Origin: Mycobacterium sp. 4858
Lineage (GTDB): Bacteria; Actinomycetota; Actinomycetes; Mycobacteriales; Mycobacteriaceae
Assembly: GCF_900240975.1 (NCBI RefSeq)
Contig: NZ_LT968775.1
Coordinates: 744,001 to 808,000, forward strand
DNA length: 64,000 bases
Direction of reading: 5' to 3'
The notes beneath the pieces were generated by a model. The model saw only the letters and a list, made by a program, of their open reading frames with translations. It made no database searches and had not been told where the DNA came from. Positions 18,487 through 27,800 of the stretch are shown here, one piece after another. How positions within the stretch are numbered: position 1 is the stretch's first letter; each line of letters opens with the position of its first letter. Made by a program: the position numbers and the translations under genes.

Positions 18487-18546
18487 CGCGAGCGTAACGC
18501 CACGGCGACTTTCGGCCCCGATTTTCGCCGTGGCGTTACGCTCGCG
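18487..18546. repeat. 60-bp palindromic element, copy 2
   Basis: A perfect 22-bp inverted repeat, arms 18487-18508 and 18525-18546, around a 16-base loop with CCCGATTT. Outer arm, size and loop match the copy at 6711-6770. It lies between tRNA-Val and the epoxide hydrolase, ending two bases before the hydrolase GTG. It could terminate the tRNA transcript or fold in the hydrolase leader. Confidence 0.8.
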
Positions 18547-18548
18547 GC

Positions 18549-19685
18549 GTGAACGATGAACCCGTGGAACCGTTTCGCATCGACGTGCCCGACGACGTCC
18601 TGGACGACCTGCGCTCGCGCCTGGCTCGCACCCGCTGGCCGGAGGCCGAATGCGTGGACGACTGGAGCCAGGGCATGCCGCTGGCCTACACCCGCGACCT
18701 GGCCGGCTATTGGGCCGACGAATACGACTGGCGCTCACGCGAAGCCGGGCTCAACCGCTTCGACCAATTCACCACCGAGATCGACGGGCTCGACATTCAT
18801 TTCATTCACCAGCGCTCCCCGCACGACGGCGCGTTCCCGCTGCTGATCACCCACGGCTGGCCCGGCTCGATCGTCGAGTTCCACAAGGTGATCGAGCCGC
18901 TGACCAATCCGGCGTCCGGGCGCGCCGAGGACGCCTTCCACGTGATCTGCCCGTCGCTACCGGGGTACGGATTCTCCGGCAAACCCACCCGCACGGGCTG
19001 GGGCGTGGAGAGGATCGCCGACGCCTGGGAGGCGCTGATGCTGCGCCTGGGCTACGACCGCTACGGCGCCCAGGGCGGCGACTGGGGCGCCGCCGTGACG
19101 ACGCAGATCGGCCGAAACCAGGGCCACTGCGCGGCGATCCACCTCAACATGCCGATCGGGCGGCCCGCGCCGGAATCCCTGAAGAATCCGACGGAAGAAG
19201 AGCAGCGGGTGCTGGCCGCGTTGGCTGAGCACCGCGAGTGGGGCACCGGCTATTCCAAGCAGCAGTCGACCCGGCCGCAGACGCTGGGTTACGGGCTGGC
19301 CGATTCGCCGGTGGGGCAGCTGGCGTGGATCGTCGAGAAGTTCTGGGCGTGGGCCGATTGCGACGGCCATCCCGAAAACGTGTTCACCCGAGACGAGCTT
19401 CTCGACAACGTCATGGTCTATTGGGTGACCGACACCGGCGCGTCCTCGGCCCGGCTGTACTGGGAGAGCTTCAGGGCCTGGGGGCAGCTGGGTCGCGTCG
19501 AATTACCCACCGGGGTCGCGGCTTTCCCCAAAGAGATCCTGGGCGCCCCGCGGTCGTGGTGCGAGCCGGTCTACAACATCACGCATTGGACGACCATGGA
19601 CCGCGGCGGACACTTCGCCGCCTTCGAGCAACCGGAGCTGTTCGTCGAGGACGTGCGCGCGTTCTTCGCGACCGTGCGGCGCTAG
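18549..19685 (+). CDS. Epoxide hydrolase (alpha/beta hydrolase with EHN domain)
   Basis: 378 residues. An N-terminal epoxide hydrolase domain (EHN, about 1-110, [17 protein letters not shown]) is followed by an alpha/beta hydrolase core. The oxyanion segment is HGWPGS, the nucleophilic aspartate lies in the GGDWGAA elbow and the catalytic histidine in [11 protein letters not shown]. It hydrolyses epoxides to diols; substrate unknown. The GTG at 18549 gives a typical N-terminus but has no Shine-Dalgarno: it sits two bases past the large palindrome. Its end overlaps the convergent DUF2236 gene by 4 bp. Confidence 0.88.
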   Translation: MNDEPVEPFRIDVPDDVLDDLRSRLARTRWPEAECVDDWSQGMPLAYTRDLAGYWADEYDWRSREAGLNRFDQFTTEIDGLDIHFIHQRSPHDGAFPLLITHGWPGSIVEFHKVIEPLTNPASGRAEDAFHVICPSLPGYGFSGKPTRTGWGVERIADAWEALMLRLGYDRYGAQGGDWGAAVTTQIGRNQGHCAAIHLNMPIGRPAPESLKNPTEEEQRVLAALAEHREWGTGYSKQQSTRPQTLGYGLADSPVGQLAWIVEKFWAWADCDGHPENVFTRDELLDNVMVYWVTDTGASSARLYWESFRAWGQLGRVELPTGVAAFPKEILGAPRSWCEPVYNITHWTTMDRGGHFAAFEQPELFVEDVRAFFATVRR

Positions 19686-20512
19686 ACGATCCGCCAGCCG
19701 CGTCGCGCCCGAAAGCGCATGTCCCACAAGTAGATCCGGTAGCCAAGTATCCAGGTCCCGCGCGGCAGGAAGAGGTCCGCCAGCCGCAGTGCGGACAGCA
19801 GCCACCCGAACCGACGCTGCTGTGCCTGCGACCAGTCCAGCCGCATCAAGGCGCGAAACTCCGGAGCCAAAAACCCCGTCGTCGCGAACAGATTGAACGG
19901 GCCGGCCAGCACGCGCAACGGCCACGGCAGGAAGGCCAGCGACGCCACGCCGCGCAGGTGCTCCCGCACCGGCGGGGCGATGCGCAGCTCGTCGAGCGAG
20001 CGCTTCCAGTACTCGTCGAACGCCGCCCGGTCCGGCGGCCACATGCGTTCGGGCACCTGCAGCGTGGTGCCCAGCCGCCTGGCGTCGAGATACACGGCGT
20101 CGGCAGCGTCGTCGTCGAGGGGGCCGTACAGGAACTCGTACTGGTCGACGAAATAGCGGTACAGGCACGACGCCACCCACAGCTGCAGTTTGGGGTCAAA
20201 AGCGTTGTAGGACACCGGGCTCGACGACGTGGAATGGACCTGCCGGTGCACGGTGTCCACCGCGCCTCGGATCAACGCGCGGTCGGACTCGGTGCCGATG
20301 GTGGCGGCCGCCAGGTAGGTGCCGGTGGTGCGGGCCCGCTTGAACGGATGCCTGTAGACGTTGCCGCTGTCCACCGGGCTCTCCAGCACGCCGTAACCGA
20401 CGCCGGGCAGGGACAACTGCATGATCACGTTCGCGGCCGGCAACAGCAGCGCCGCCGGGTTTAGCAGGTCGGCAACCCGGGTCGCGGGCCGCTTCATCGC
20501 GGACGACGCCAT
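19682..20512 (-). CDS. DUF2236/MpaB-family oxygenase-like protein (Rv2237-like)
   Basis: 276 residues of the DUF2236 (MpaB/latex-clearing oxygenase-like) family. Members share a helical haem-binding fold and histidine motifs such as the HRQVH run seen near residue 87. Several hydrophobic helices ([16 protein letters not shown] and others) suggest membrane contact. The reaction is unknown; an oxygenase role is inferred from the family only. It is in the same position as M. tuberculosis Rv2237, convergent with the epoxide hydrolase and divergent from the small membrane ORF. Confidence 0.8.
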   Translation of the reverse strand: MASSAMKRPATRVADLLNPAALLLPAANVIMQLSLPGVGYGVLESPVDSGNVYRHPFKRARTTGTYLAAATIGTESDRALIRGAVDTVHRQVHSTSSSPVSYNAFDPKLQLWVASCLYRYFVDQYEFLYGPLDDDAADAVYLDARRLGTTLQVPERMWPPDRAAFDEYWKRSLDELRIAPPVREHLRGVASLAFLPWPLRVLAGPFNLFATTGFLAPEFRALMRLDWSQAQQRRFGWLLSALRLADLFLPRGTWILGYRIYLWDMRFRARRGWRIV

Positions 20513-20573
20513 GGCTTCGAGTCAACCACGTCCCGGACGTTACATCCGCCTGAAAACGGGCACGCCTAGCCAG

Positions 20574-20726
20574 ATGAGCACCCAATTCGGCGTCTCGGCC
20601 ACCGGCCCGGCGCGCCACCGGGCGACCGCAACGGCGGGCGCGTTCGAGTCATCCCTCCTGATGTGGTGGGTGATCGTCGTGCTGATCGCCGCGGTGATCG
20701 TCGCGGGCATCTTCGCCATGGCCTAG
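20574..20726 (+). CDS. Small single-span membrane protein (hypothetical)
   Basis: A 50-residue ORF from the ATG at 20574 with a hydrophilic N-terminal half and one strong hydrophobic helix at about 30-49 (MWWVIVVLIAAVIVAGIF). A longer in-frame ORF from 20421 overlaps the DUF2236 gene and is less likely. It lies between DUF2236 (divergent) and cobD (same strand, 45 bp later). No homologue is recognised and no clear Shine-Dalgarno is seen, so it is a candidate only. Confidence 0.45.
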   Translation: MSTQFGVSATGPARHRATATAGAFESSLLMWWVIVVLIAAVIVAGIFAMA

Positions 20727-20771
20727 GCAGCGCTTGTCGTCGCGACGGCTGCGTTGTGAGACGCTGCCGGG

Positions 20772-21716
20772 GTGGTTGCGACGCGGACCCGGCTGGCCGG
20801 CGTGCTGGCCGGATATCTGGCCGACGTCGCGCTCGGCGACCCGGCGAGGGGGCATCCGGTCGCGGCGTTCGGCCGACTCGCCGCGGGGCTGGAGCAGGTG
20901 ACCTACCGCGACAGCCGGGCAGCCGGCGTGCTGCACGTCGGCGCCCTGGTCGGGGCGGTGGGATTGCTCGGCGCCGCGCTGCAACGCACCGCCGACCGCG
21001 CCGGCCGGCCCGCCTCGATCGCGGTTACCGCCGCGGCCACCTGGGTCTCGGTGGGTGGAACCACGCTGGCGCGCACCGGCCTGGAGATGTCGGACCTGCT
21101 GGCACGCGGAGACATCGAAGCCGCGCGCCGGCTGCTGCCGGCGCTGTGCGGGCGCGACCCGGCCTGGCTGGACGGCCCCGGCCTGACCCGTGCGTCGCTG
21201 GAATCGGTCGCGGAAAACACTTCCGACGCCCAGGTGGCGCCACTGCTGTGCGCGGCTGTCGGCGGGGCGCCCGGGGTGCTGGCGTACCGCGGCATCAACA
21301 CGCTGGACTCGATGATCGGTTACCGATCGGCGCGCTATGCCCGATTCGGTTGGGGCGCAGCGAAATTGGACGACGCGGCCAACTATGTGGGCGCGCGGGT
21401 GACCGCGGCGCTGGTGGTGGCGTTCGCGCCCTTCGTCAGCGGGTCACCGTCGGGGGCGGTGCGGGCCTGGCGTCGGGACGCCGCCCGTCACCCCAGCCCC
21501 AACGCCGGCGTGGTCGAGGCGGCCTTCGCCGGGGCGCTCGGGGTGCGGCTGGGCGGGCCCACCCAGTACCGTCACGAGCTGCAGATTCGGCCCACGCTGG
21601 GTGACGGCCACGAGCCGACGGTGGCCGACCTGCGCCGCGCGGTGGCGCTGTCGCGCTTGGTGCAGGCGGGCGCGGCGCTGCTGGCCGGGGCGCTGTGTTA
21701 CCGGCGCCGGCCGTAG
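20772..21716 (+). CDS. cobD: Adenosylcobinamide-phosphate synthase CobD
   Basis: Membrane enzyme of cobalamin synthesis that joins aminopropanol (phosphate) to adenosylcobyric acid (CobD/CbiB family). 314 residues, several transmembrane helices, and the family motifs RGINTLDSMIGYR and RHPSPNAGVVEAAFAGALG. The start is GTG at 20772. The 3' end overlaps the convergent SURF1 gene by 19 bp. Another predicted cobalamin gene, cobC, lies 2 kb away. Confidence 0.93.
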   Translation: MVATRTRLAGVLAGYLADVALGDPARGHPVAAFGRLAAGLEQVTYRDSRAAGVLHVGALVGAVGLLGAALQRTADRAGRPASIAVTAAATWVSVGGTTLARTGLEMSDLLARGDIEAARRLLPALCGRDPAWLDGPGLTRASLESVAENTSDAQVAPLLCAAVGGAPGVLAYRGINTLDSMIGYRSARYARFGWGAAKLDDAANYVGARVTAALVVAFAPFVSGSPSGAVRAWRRDAARHPSPNAGVVEAAFAGALGVRLGGPTQYRHELQIRPTLGDGHEPTVADLRRAVALSRLVQAGAALLAGALCYRRRP

Positions 21717-22528
21717 CGGTCGGCGAGTTTGGCCTCCACGGTCGTCGGGGCCTGCTGCGCCGCCGGCCCCTCCGCCGGTCGCTGTTCCTTTTCCCGGCGG
21801 CGGGCGCGGAGCTCGGAGTACGCGAAGTAACCCAAGCCGAGCGGGGCGACGATACCGAAGGAAATCCACTGGATCCCGTAGGACAGGAACGGGCCGGCGT
21901 CCAGGTGCGGCACGCCGATGACCCCGAGCCCGCCGGGCTGGTCCTCGGTCAACTGAAGATACGACCCGGCGAGCGGGACCTTGGTGAGCGCCGACACCTG
22001 CCCCGTGTTGATCGAATACACCTGCAGCGCACCGTCTTCGGTGAGGGGCTCTTTGCCGGTGGCGACGGCCTCGGAATCGCGCAGCCGGGCGGTGACGGTG
22101 ACGGTGTCGCGGGGCGGGCGAGGGATCGGCGGGACGTGGGATCCCTGCTCGGGCCGGACGTAGCCCCTGTCGACCAGGACGGTGGGTCCGCCGTCGACGA
22201 CGAAGGGCGCCAGCACCTCGTACGCCGGCTTGCCCTCGATCACCCGCAACCGGGCCAGCACCTGGACGTCGGGCAGGTAGTGCCCCGTCGCCGTGACGCG
22301 GCGCCACTGCGCGTTCGGGGCGGACGAATCCTGCTGCGGCAACAGTGTTTTCAGCGCAACGGGCTCGGTGTTGAGGGAATACTCGATCTGGCGGTTCTCC
22401 TGCGACGTCCGGTTGTGCTTGCCCAGCTGCCAGGGCGCCAGCACCGTGAAGCACAGGTAGGTGAAGGCGACGACCACCAGCGCCAGTGCGATCCAGCCCG
22501 GCCGCAGCAGGAATGCCAGCCGACGCAT
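21698..22528 (-). CDS. SURF1 family membrane protein (Rv2235-like)
   Basis: 276 residues in the classical SURF1 layout: an N-terminal transmembrane helix at about 12-31, a large extracytoplasmic domain with VLVDRGYV, and a second helix at about 215-240. A charged cytoplasmic tail ends the protein. SURF1 proteins help assemble haem-copper cytochrome oxidase. It follows ptpA with a 1-bp gap, making the order ptkA-ptpA-surf1 a likely operon. Confidence 0.9.
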   Translation of the reverse strand: MRRLAFLLRPGWIALALVVVAFTYLCFTVLAPWQLGKHNRTSQENRQIEYSLNTEPVALKTLLPQQDSSAPNAQWRRVTATGHYLPDVQVLARLRVIEGKPAYEVLAPFVVDGGPTVLVDRGYVRPEQGSHVPPIPRPPRDTVTVTARLRDSEAVATGKEPLTEDGALQVYSINTGQVSALTKVPLAGSYLQLTEDQPGGLGVIGVPHLDAGPFLSYGIQWISFGIVAPLGLGYFAYSELRARRREKEQRPAEGPAAQQAPTTVEAKLADRYGRRR

Positions 22529-22529
22529 G

Positions 22530-23021
22530 TCAACCGGACCCGTTGCGGGCGAGTCGCTCGTCGACCCAGGCGTGCAGGCCGGGCAGCGAGGCCTCGATGA
22601 CGGTGAACACGTCTTCGAAGTCCTGCGCGTCCCCGTAGTAGGGGTCCTCCACGTCGAAGGCGTGGGCGCCCGAACGCGGATCGAAGGACCGCAGCATCCG
22701 CACCCGCTCCCCGTCTACGCCCAGCTCGCGCAGCATCCGCAGGTGGTTGCGGCCCAGCGCCACCACCAGGTCGGCCGCCAGATGGTCGGCGTCGACCTGG
22801 GCGGCGCGGTGCTCGGCGGAGTAGCCGTGGGCGCGCAGCACGTCGGCCGCCCGGTCGTCGGCGCATTCGCCGACGTGCCAGTTGCCGGTGCCCGCGCTGG
22901 TCACCCGCACGGCGTCGGCCAGGCCGCGGCGGCGCAGCTGGTCGGCGAACATCTTCTCGGCCATCACCGACCGGCAGATGTTGCCCGTGCAGACGAACGT
23001 GACGTGCAGCGACTCAGACAC
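22530..23021 (-). CDS. ptpA: Low-molecular-weight protein tyrosine phosphatase PtpA
   Basis: 163 residues with the CTGNICRS P-loop (nucleophile C11, R17) and the general acid D126 in the DPYYG motif, all as in M. tuberculosis PtpA, an enzyme secreted into macrophages. The two tyrosines after D126 (128-129) match those reported to be phosphorylated by PtkA. The start overlaps the end of the upstream HAD gene by 8 bp, so kinase and phosphatase are cotranscribed. Confidence 0.96.
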   Translation of the reverse strand: MSESLHVTFVCTGNICRSVMAEKMFADQLRRRGLADAVRVTSAGTGNWHVGECADDRAADVLRAHGYSAEHRAAQVDADHLAADLVVALGRNHLRMLRELGVDGERVRMLRSFDPRSGAHAFDVEDPYYGDAQDFEDVFTVIEASLPGLHAWVDERLARNGSG

Positions 23022-23682
23022 CCAGCACCGCCCGCAGCTCGTCGATGGTCGCGGCGTGCGTCACCGCCGTGGACCCGGCCGCCGCCGCGCCGGCGGGGAA
23101 GTCGTCGCGCCCGTAACCCCAGCCCACCACCACGGTGTCGATGCCGTGGGCGGCCGCGCCGTGCACGTCGTGGCTGCGGTCGCCGACCATGAGCACCCGC
23201 TCGGGCAGCGGTTGCAGCTGTTCGAGCGCGTGCGCGAGCACCTCGACCTTGGTCTTGCGGGAGCCGTCCGGGCTTGCCCCGGCGATCACCTCGAAATGCT
23301 GATCGAGCCCGAAATGGGCCAGGATGCGCCGGGCCGTCGGTTCCAGCTTCGAGGTCGCCACGGCCAGCCGGACACCGGCGGCCTTCAGGTCGGCCAGCAG
23401 CGGCTCGATGCCCTCGAACAGGGTGTTCATCGCCCAGCCCCGGCTGCCGTATTCGGCGCGGAAGGCGGCGATCGCCGGCTCGGCGTCCTCGCCCAGCATG
23501 GTGCGGAAGGTGTCGTCCATCGGCGGCCCCACGATCCGCGCCACCAGGTCGCCGTCGGGCACCGCGACCCCGACATGGTCGAGTGCGTGCAGGAAGCTGG
23601 CCACGATGCCCTCCGCGGAGTCGGTGAGCGTGCCGTCGAGGTCGAAGATCACCAGCTGGGCCGTCAAGATTGTGCCTGTCAC
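23014..23682 (-). CDS. ptkA: HAD-family protein, PtkA orthologue
   Basis: A haloacid dehalogenase-fold protein of 222 residues: motif I LVIFDLDGTLTDS, motif II in VATSKLEPTARRIL and motif IV MVGDRSHDV. The M. tuberculosis orthologue Rv2232 (PtkA) is described as a tyrosine kinase acting on PtpA. The GTG at 23682 is preferred. The frame stays open to 24477, but that part is antisense to cobC and has no similarity. The long disordered N-terminal extension of M. tuberculosis PtkA is therefore absent or unrecognisable. Function could also be phosphatase, as in most HAD proteins. Confidence 0.85.
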   Translation of the reverse strand: MTGTILTAQLVIFDLDGTLTDSAEGIVASFLHALDHVGVAVPDGDLVARIVGPPMDDTFRTMLGEDAEPAIAAFRAEYGSRGWAMNTLFEGIEPLLADLKAAGVRLAVATSKLEPTARRILAHFGLDQHFEVIAGASPDGSRKTKVEVLAHALEQLQPLPERVLMVGDRSHDVHGAAAHGIDTVVVGWGYGRDDFPAGAAAAGSTAVTHAATIDELRAVLGV

Positions 23683-23750
23683 CTCACCATTGTCCTCGAT
23701 GGGCCGGGCCGGGTGTGACGGTGTCGCTGCTGAGCCCGGACGCCGCCCAC

Positions 23751-23756
23751 TAGTGT
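23751..23756 (+). promoter_or_regulatory. Leaderless -10 element of cobC
   Basis: TAGTGT at 23751-23756 fits TANNNT and ends seven bases before the ATG at 23764. This implies a leaderless transcript for the cobC operon. Confidence 0.45.
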
Positions 23757-23763
23757 TTCTCGG

Positions 23764-24792
23764 ATGGCGAGTCTGAACCTGACCCCGCCTGGGGTGCGCT
23801 ATCACGGTGATCAGGCCGTCGCACCCGGGATGCTGGATTTCGCCGTGAACGTCCGGCACGCGCAACCGACCGAGTGGCTGATGGGGCGGCTGGCCGCGCG
23901 GCTGACCGATCTGGCGCGCTATCCCAGCGCCCAGGACGTGCGCGCGGCGCAGGACGCGGTCGCCGAGCGGCATGGCCGCGCCGCCGACGAGGTGCTCCCG
24001 CTGGCGGGCGCGGCGGAGGGGTTCGCGTTGTTGCCCAACCTGCGTCCGGCGCGGGCGGCCGTCGTCGCGCCCTCGTTCACCGAGCCGGCGGACGCGCTCA
24101 GGGCCGCCGGCGTGCCTGTGCACCACGTCGTGCTCGAGCCGCCATTCGGCCTGGAGGGCGTGACCATACCCGACGACGCCGACCTGGTGGTGGTGGGCAA
24201 CCCGACCAACCCCACGTCGGTGTTGCACAGCCGCGAGCAGCTGCTCGCGTTGCGCCGGCCAGGGCGGATCCTGGTGGTCGACGAGGCGTTCGCGGATTCC
24301 ATTCCCGGGGAACCGGAGTCGCTGGCCGGTGCCTCGCTGCCCGACGTGCTGGTGCTGCGCAGCCTGACCAAGACGTGGGCGCTGGCCGGGCTGCGGGTGG
24401 GCTACGCCCTGGGCTCGCCGGAGGTGTTGACCCGCTTGACGACTCAGCGTGCGCACTGGCCGCTGGGGACGCTGCAACTGACGGCCATCGGGGCATGTTG
24501 CGGCCGGCAGGCCGTCGCCGAAGCGGCGGCCGGTGCGGTGCGGTTGGCGGAGCTGCGCACCGAGATGGTGGCCGGGCTGACGTCGGTGGGCGCCGAGGTG
24601 GTCGACGGTCGGGCCCCATTCGTGCTGTTCCGCATGCCGGACGCCGGCTTGATTCGAAAGAGCCTGCGGGACAGGGGGATTGCCATCCGCCGCTGTGATA
24701 CTTTCGTCGGCTTGGACGAGCGCTATCTGCGGGCCGCGGTACGCCGGGAGTGGCCGCTGCTGGTCCAGGCGATTGCGGAGGCGCTCCGATGA
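23764..24792 (+). CDS. cobC: PLP-dependent aminotransferase-like CobC (Rv2231c-like)
   Basis: Class I/II aminotransferase fold of 342 residues. The cofactor lysine is K203 in the [15 protein letters not shown] motif, [10 protein letters not shown] and VVDEAFADS bind the cofactor, and the family is annotated as cobalamin-biosynthetic CobC or threonine-phosphate decarboxylase. Histidinol-phosphate-type aminotransferase activity is the main alternative. It is first of a plus-strand operon: its TGA overlaps the next ATG (ATGA). Confidence 0.87.
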   Translation: MASLNLTPPGVRYHGDQAVAPGMLDFAVNVRHAQPTEWLMGRLAARLTDLARYPSAQDVRAAQDAVAERHGRAADEVLPLAGAAEGFALLPNLRPARAAVVAPSFTEPADALRAAGVPVHHVVLEPPFGLEGVTIPDDADLVVVGNPTNPTSVLHSREQLLALRRPGRILVVDEAFADSIPGEPESLAGASLPDVLVLRSLTKTWALAGLRVGYALGSPEVLTRLTTQRAHWPLGTLQLTAIGACCGRQAVAEAAAGAVRLAELRTEMVAGLTSVGAEVVDGRAPFVLFRMPDAGLIRKSLRDRGIAIRRCDTFVGLDERYLRAAVRREWPLLVQAIAEALR

Positions 24793-25934
24793 GCGTGCGG
24801 CTGGCCGACGTCATCGGCGTGCTGGACGAGGCCTACCCGCCGCGGCTGGCCGAATCGTGGGACTCGGTGGGCCTGGTGTGCGGCGACCCCGACGATGCGC
24901 TGGAGTCGGTGACCGTCGCGGTCGACGCGACGCCGGCGGTGGTCGGCGAAGTTCCCGAGGGCGGCCTGCTGCTGGCCCACCACCCGCTGCTGCTGCGGGG
25001 GGTCGACACGGTGGCGGCCAGCACCCCCAAGGGCGCGCTGGTGCACCGCCTGATCCGAACGGGGCGTTCGCTGTTCACCGCGCACACCAACGCCGACTCC
25101 GCCTCACCGGGGGTGTCCGACGCGCTGGCCCAGGCGCTCGGCCTGACCGTGGAAGCGGCCCTGGAGCCGCGAACGGCCGCCCCCGACCTCGACAAGTGGG
25201 TGATCTACGTGCCGCGCGAGCACGCGGACGCGGTGCGGGCGGCCGTCTTCGAGGCCGGCGCCGGACACATCGGCGACTATTCGCACTGCAGCTGGACCGT
25301 CGGCGGCATCGGGCAGTTCCTGCCGCACGAAGGTGCGTCGCCCGCGGTGGGCAGCGTCGGAACCGTCGAGCAGGTGGCCGAAGACCGGTTCGAGGTCATC
25401 GCTCCCGCGCGGATCCGGCCCGCCGTGCTGGCGGCGATGCGCGCCGCCCATCCCTACGAGGAGCCGGCATTCGACGTCTTCGCGTTGCTGCCCCTGCCCG
25501 GCGACGCCGGGTTGGGCCGCATCGGCACCCTGCCCCGGCCCGAGCCGCTGCGCGACTTCGTGTCCCGCGTCGGCGCAGCCCTGCCGCGGACGGCGTGGGG
25601 CGTCCGCGCGGCGGGCGACCCCGACATGCCGGTCTCCCGGGTCGCGGTCTGCGGTGGCGCCGGGGATTCGCTGCTGGGGACCGCGGCCGGCGCCGGCGTG
25701 CAGGCCTACGTCACGGCCGACCTGCGGCATCATCCGGCCGACGAGCATGGCCGGGGCTCCGGCGTGGCGTTGATCGACGTGGCGCACTGGGCGAGCGAGT
25801 TTCCGTGGTGCGACCAGGCTGCCGACCTGCTGCGGTCCCATTTTGGTGCGGCCCTGTCGGTGCGGGTGTGCACCATCCGCACCGACCCCTGGAACATGGG
25901 GCAGTGCGACGACGAGATCGGGAGTGAGCAGTGA
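24789..25934 (+). CDS. NIF3/DUF34 family metal-binding protein (Rv2230c-like)
   Basis: 381 residues of the Nif3-like family, a dimetal-binding hexamer often annotated as GTP cyclohydrolase 1 type 2; the true reaction is unsettled. Metal ligands are visible in [10 protein letters not shown] and HTNADSA near the N-terminus and in [10 protein letters not shown] and DVAHWASE near the C-terminus, with the usual insert between. The start at 24789 overlaps the cobC stop; the open frame from 24750 runs into cobC and is rejected. Confidence 0.9.
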   Translation: MSVRLADVIGVLDEAYPPRLAESWDSVGLVCGDPDDALESVTVAVDATPAVVGEVPEGGLLLAHHPLLLRGVDTVAASTPKGALVHRLIRTGRSLFTAHTNADSASPGVSDALAQALGLTVEAALEPRTAAPDLDKWVIYVPREHADAVRAAVFEAGAGHIGDYSHCSWTVGGIGQFLPHEGASPAVGSVGTVEQVAEDRFEVIAPARIRPAVLAAMRAAHPYEEPAFDVFALLPLPGDAGLGRIGTLPRPEPLRDFVSRVGAALPRTAWGVRAAGDPDMPVSRVAVCGGAGDSLLGTAAGAGVQAYVTADLRHHPADEHGRGSGVALIDVAHWASEFPWCDQAADLLRSHFGAALSVRVCTIRTDPWNMGQCDDEIGSEQ

Positions 25935-26671
25935 TGAAGGCCGAAATCGCGCAGCAGCGTTCGCTGCTCGAGCTGTCGAAGCTGGACGCCGAGCTGGCCC
26001 GCATCACGCACCGGGCCGGCCATCTCGCGGAGCAACAGGCCCTTGAGCGGGTCCAGGGTGAACTCAACGTCGCCGGTGACCGCGTGGGCGCCATTCGAAT
26101 CGCGTTGGAGGACATCGATATCCACGTGTCGCGATTGGAGTCCGAAATCGAGGCGGTCCGGAAGCGCGAAGACCGGGACCGGTCGTTGCTGCAGTCCGGT
26201 ACGCCCGACGCGAAGCAACTGTCGGATCTGCAGCACGAGCTGGAGACCCTGACGCGGCGCCAGGCCAGCCTGGAGGATTCCCTGCTGGACGTGATGGAAC
26301 GCCGCGAGGAGCTGCAGTCCCAGTTGGACGATGCGCAGCGCAAGGTCGAGGCGCTGGAGGCCGAATTGGCCGGCGCCCAAGAGGCTCTCGATACCGCGCT
26401 CGCCGAAATCGGCGACGCCCGCCAGGAATATTCGTCGCGCCGCGACACGCTGAGTGCGGCGTTGGACCCCGCCCTCTCCGCGCTCTACGAACGGCAGCGC
26501 GCCGGGGGAGGGCCGGGTGCCGGGCCGTTGCTGGGGCGCCGGTGCGGTGCCTGCCGGCTCGAGATCGACCGGGGTGAGTTGTCCCGGATCTCCGCCGCCG
26601 CCGAGGACGACGTGGTGCGCTGCCCGGAGTGTGGCGCGATCCTGTTGCGGGTCAAGGGGCTCGACCAGTGA
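25931..26671 (+). CDS. Coiled-coil zinc-ribbon protein (Rv2229c-like)
   Basis: 246 residues. The first 190 or so form a long alpha-helical coiled coil rich in Glu/Leu/Arg heptads. The end is a C4 zinc ribbon with C205/C208 (RRCGACR) and C231/C234 (RCPECGA). Family members are annotated as nucleic-acid-binding (CT398-like), sometimes linked to flagellar or secretion proteins; the role is unknown in mycobacteria. It overlaps the NIF3 gene at the start (GTG 25931, ATG 25934) and the RNase H gene at the end. Confidence 0.88.
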   Translation: MMKAEIAQQRSLLELSKLDAELARITHRAGHLAEQQALERVQGELNVAGDRVGAIRIALEDIDIHVSRLESEIEAVRKREDRDRSLLQSGTPDAKQLSDLQHELETLTRRQASLEDSLLDVMERREELQSQLDDAQRKVEALEAELAGAQEALDTALAEIGDARQEYSSRRDTLSAALDPALSALYERQRAGGGPGAGPLLGRRCGACRLEIDRGELSRISAAAEDDVVRCPECGAILLRVKGLDQ

Positions 26672-27777
26672 AAGTGGTGATCGAGGCCGACGGCGGGTCG
26701 CGCGGCAACCCCGGCCCGGCCGGCTACGGCGCCGTGGTGTGGACCGCGGACCGCTCGACGGTGCTGGCGGAGGCCAAGCAGGCCATCGGCCGGGCGACCA
26801 ACAACGTGGCCGAATATCGCGGCCTGCTGGCCGGTTTGGGCGACGCGCTCGAGCTCGGCGCCACCGAGGCCGCGGTCTTCTTGGATTCCAAGCTGTTGGT
26901 GGAGCAGATGTCGGGCCGGTGGAAGGTCAAGCACCCCGACCTCATCGAACTGCACGGGCAGGCCCGAAACCTGGCGGCGCGGTTCGAGCGGATCGACTAC
27001 ACGTGGATTCCGCGGGACCGCAACTCCTACGCCGATCGGCTGGCCAACGAGGCGATGGATGCCGCCTTCGGCGACCCGGCGCAGGAAACCCCGCGACCTG
27101 CGGCCGAGCCCGCGAAAACCGCCGCGCCGCAATCACCGCAGGCTCCCGGCTGGACCGGTGCGCGCGGCACCCCGACCAGGCTGCTGTTGCTGCGGCACGG
27201 CCAGACCGAGCTCTCGGTGCAGCGTCGCTACTCCGGCCGCGGCAACCCGGGTCTCACCGAAGTGGGTCTGCGGCAGGCCGATGCCGCGGCGCGTTATCTG
27301 GCGCAGCGTGGCGGGATCTCCGCGGTGTTCGCCTCGCCGCTGCAGCGGGCGTACGACACCGCGGCCCGGGCCGCCAAGGCGCTCGGCCTGGACGTGACCG
27401 TCGACGACGATCTGATCGAAACCGATTTCGGCGCCTGGGAGGGGCTGACCTTCGGCGAGGCCGCCGAGCGCGACCCGGAGCTGCACGGCCGCTGGCTGCG
27501 TGACACCGGGACCACGCCGCCGGGCGGGGAAAGCTTCGACGACGTGCTCGACCGGGTCGTCCGGGCGCGCGAACGCATCATCGCCGCGCACGAGGGCACG
27601 ACGGTGCTGGTGGTGTCCCACGTGACGCCGATCAAGATGCTGCTGCGGCTGGCGCTGGAGGCGGGGCCGGGCATCCTGTACCGGCTGCACCTCGACCTCG
27701 CGTCGCTGAGCATCGCCGAGTTCTATCCCGACGGTGCGTCCTCCGTGCGTCTGGTGAACCAGACCGGCTACCTTTAA
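26668..27777 (+). CDS. Bifunctional RNase H / histidine phosphatase (Rv2228c-like)
   Basis: A fusion of RNase HI (residues about 1-135) and a histidine-phosphatase domain of the phosphoglycerate mutase/CobC type (about 170-369). RNase H acidic residues D8, E49, D73 and D123 are all present. The phosphatase RHG motif is at 176-178. It removes RNA from RNA/DNA hybrids; the second domain is usually assigned as alpha-ribazole phosphatase of cobalamin synthesis. The GTG at 26668 overlaps the upstream TGA (GTGA) and gives the N-terminus [14 protein letters not shown]. It ends the operon. Confidence 0.95.
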   Translation: MKVVIEADGGSRGNPGPAGYGAVVWTADRSTVLAEAKQAIGRATNNVAEYRGLLAGLGDALELGATEAAVFLDSKLLVEQMSGRWKVKHPDLIELHGQARNLAARFERIDYTWIPRDRNSYADRLANEAMDAAFGDPAQETPRPAAEPAKTAAPQSPQAPGWTGARGTPTRLLLLRHGQTELSVQRRYSGRGNPGLTEVGLRQADAAARYLAQRGGISAVFASPLQRAYDTAARAAKALGLDVTVDDDLIETDFGAWEGLTFGEAAERDPELHGRWLRDTGTTPPGGESFDDVLDRVVRARERIIAAHEGTTVLVVSHVTPIKMLLRLALEAGPGILYRLHLDLASLSIAEFYPDGASSVRLVNQTGYL

Positions 27778-27800
27778 CCACCAGGTGTGAGGAGACGTCG

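Noticed and set aside
23683..24477. N-terminal extension of the HAD (ptkA) frame
   Set aside because: Lies antisense within cobC, has no similarity to the PtkA N-terminus, and the cobC promoter at 23751 would have to be inside it.
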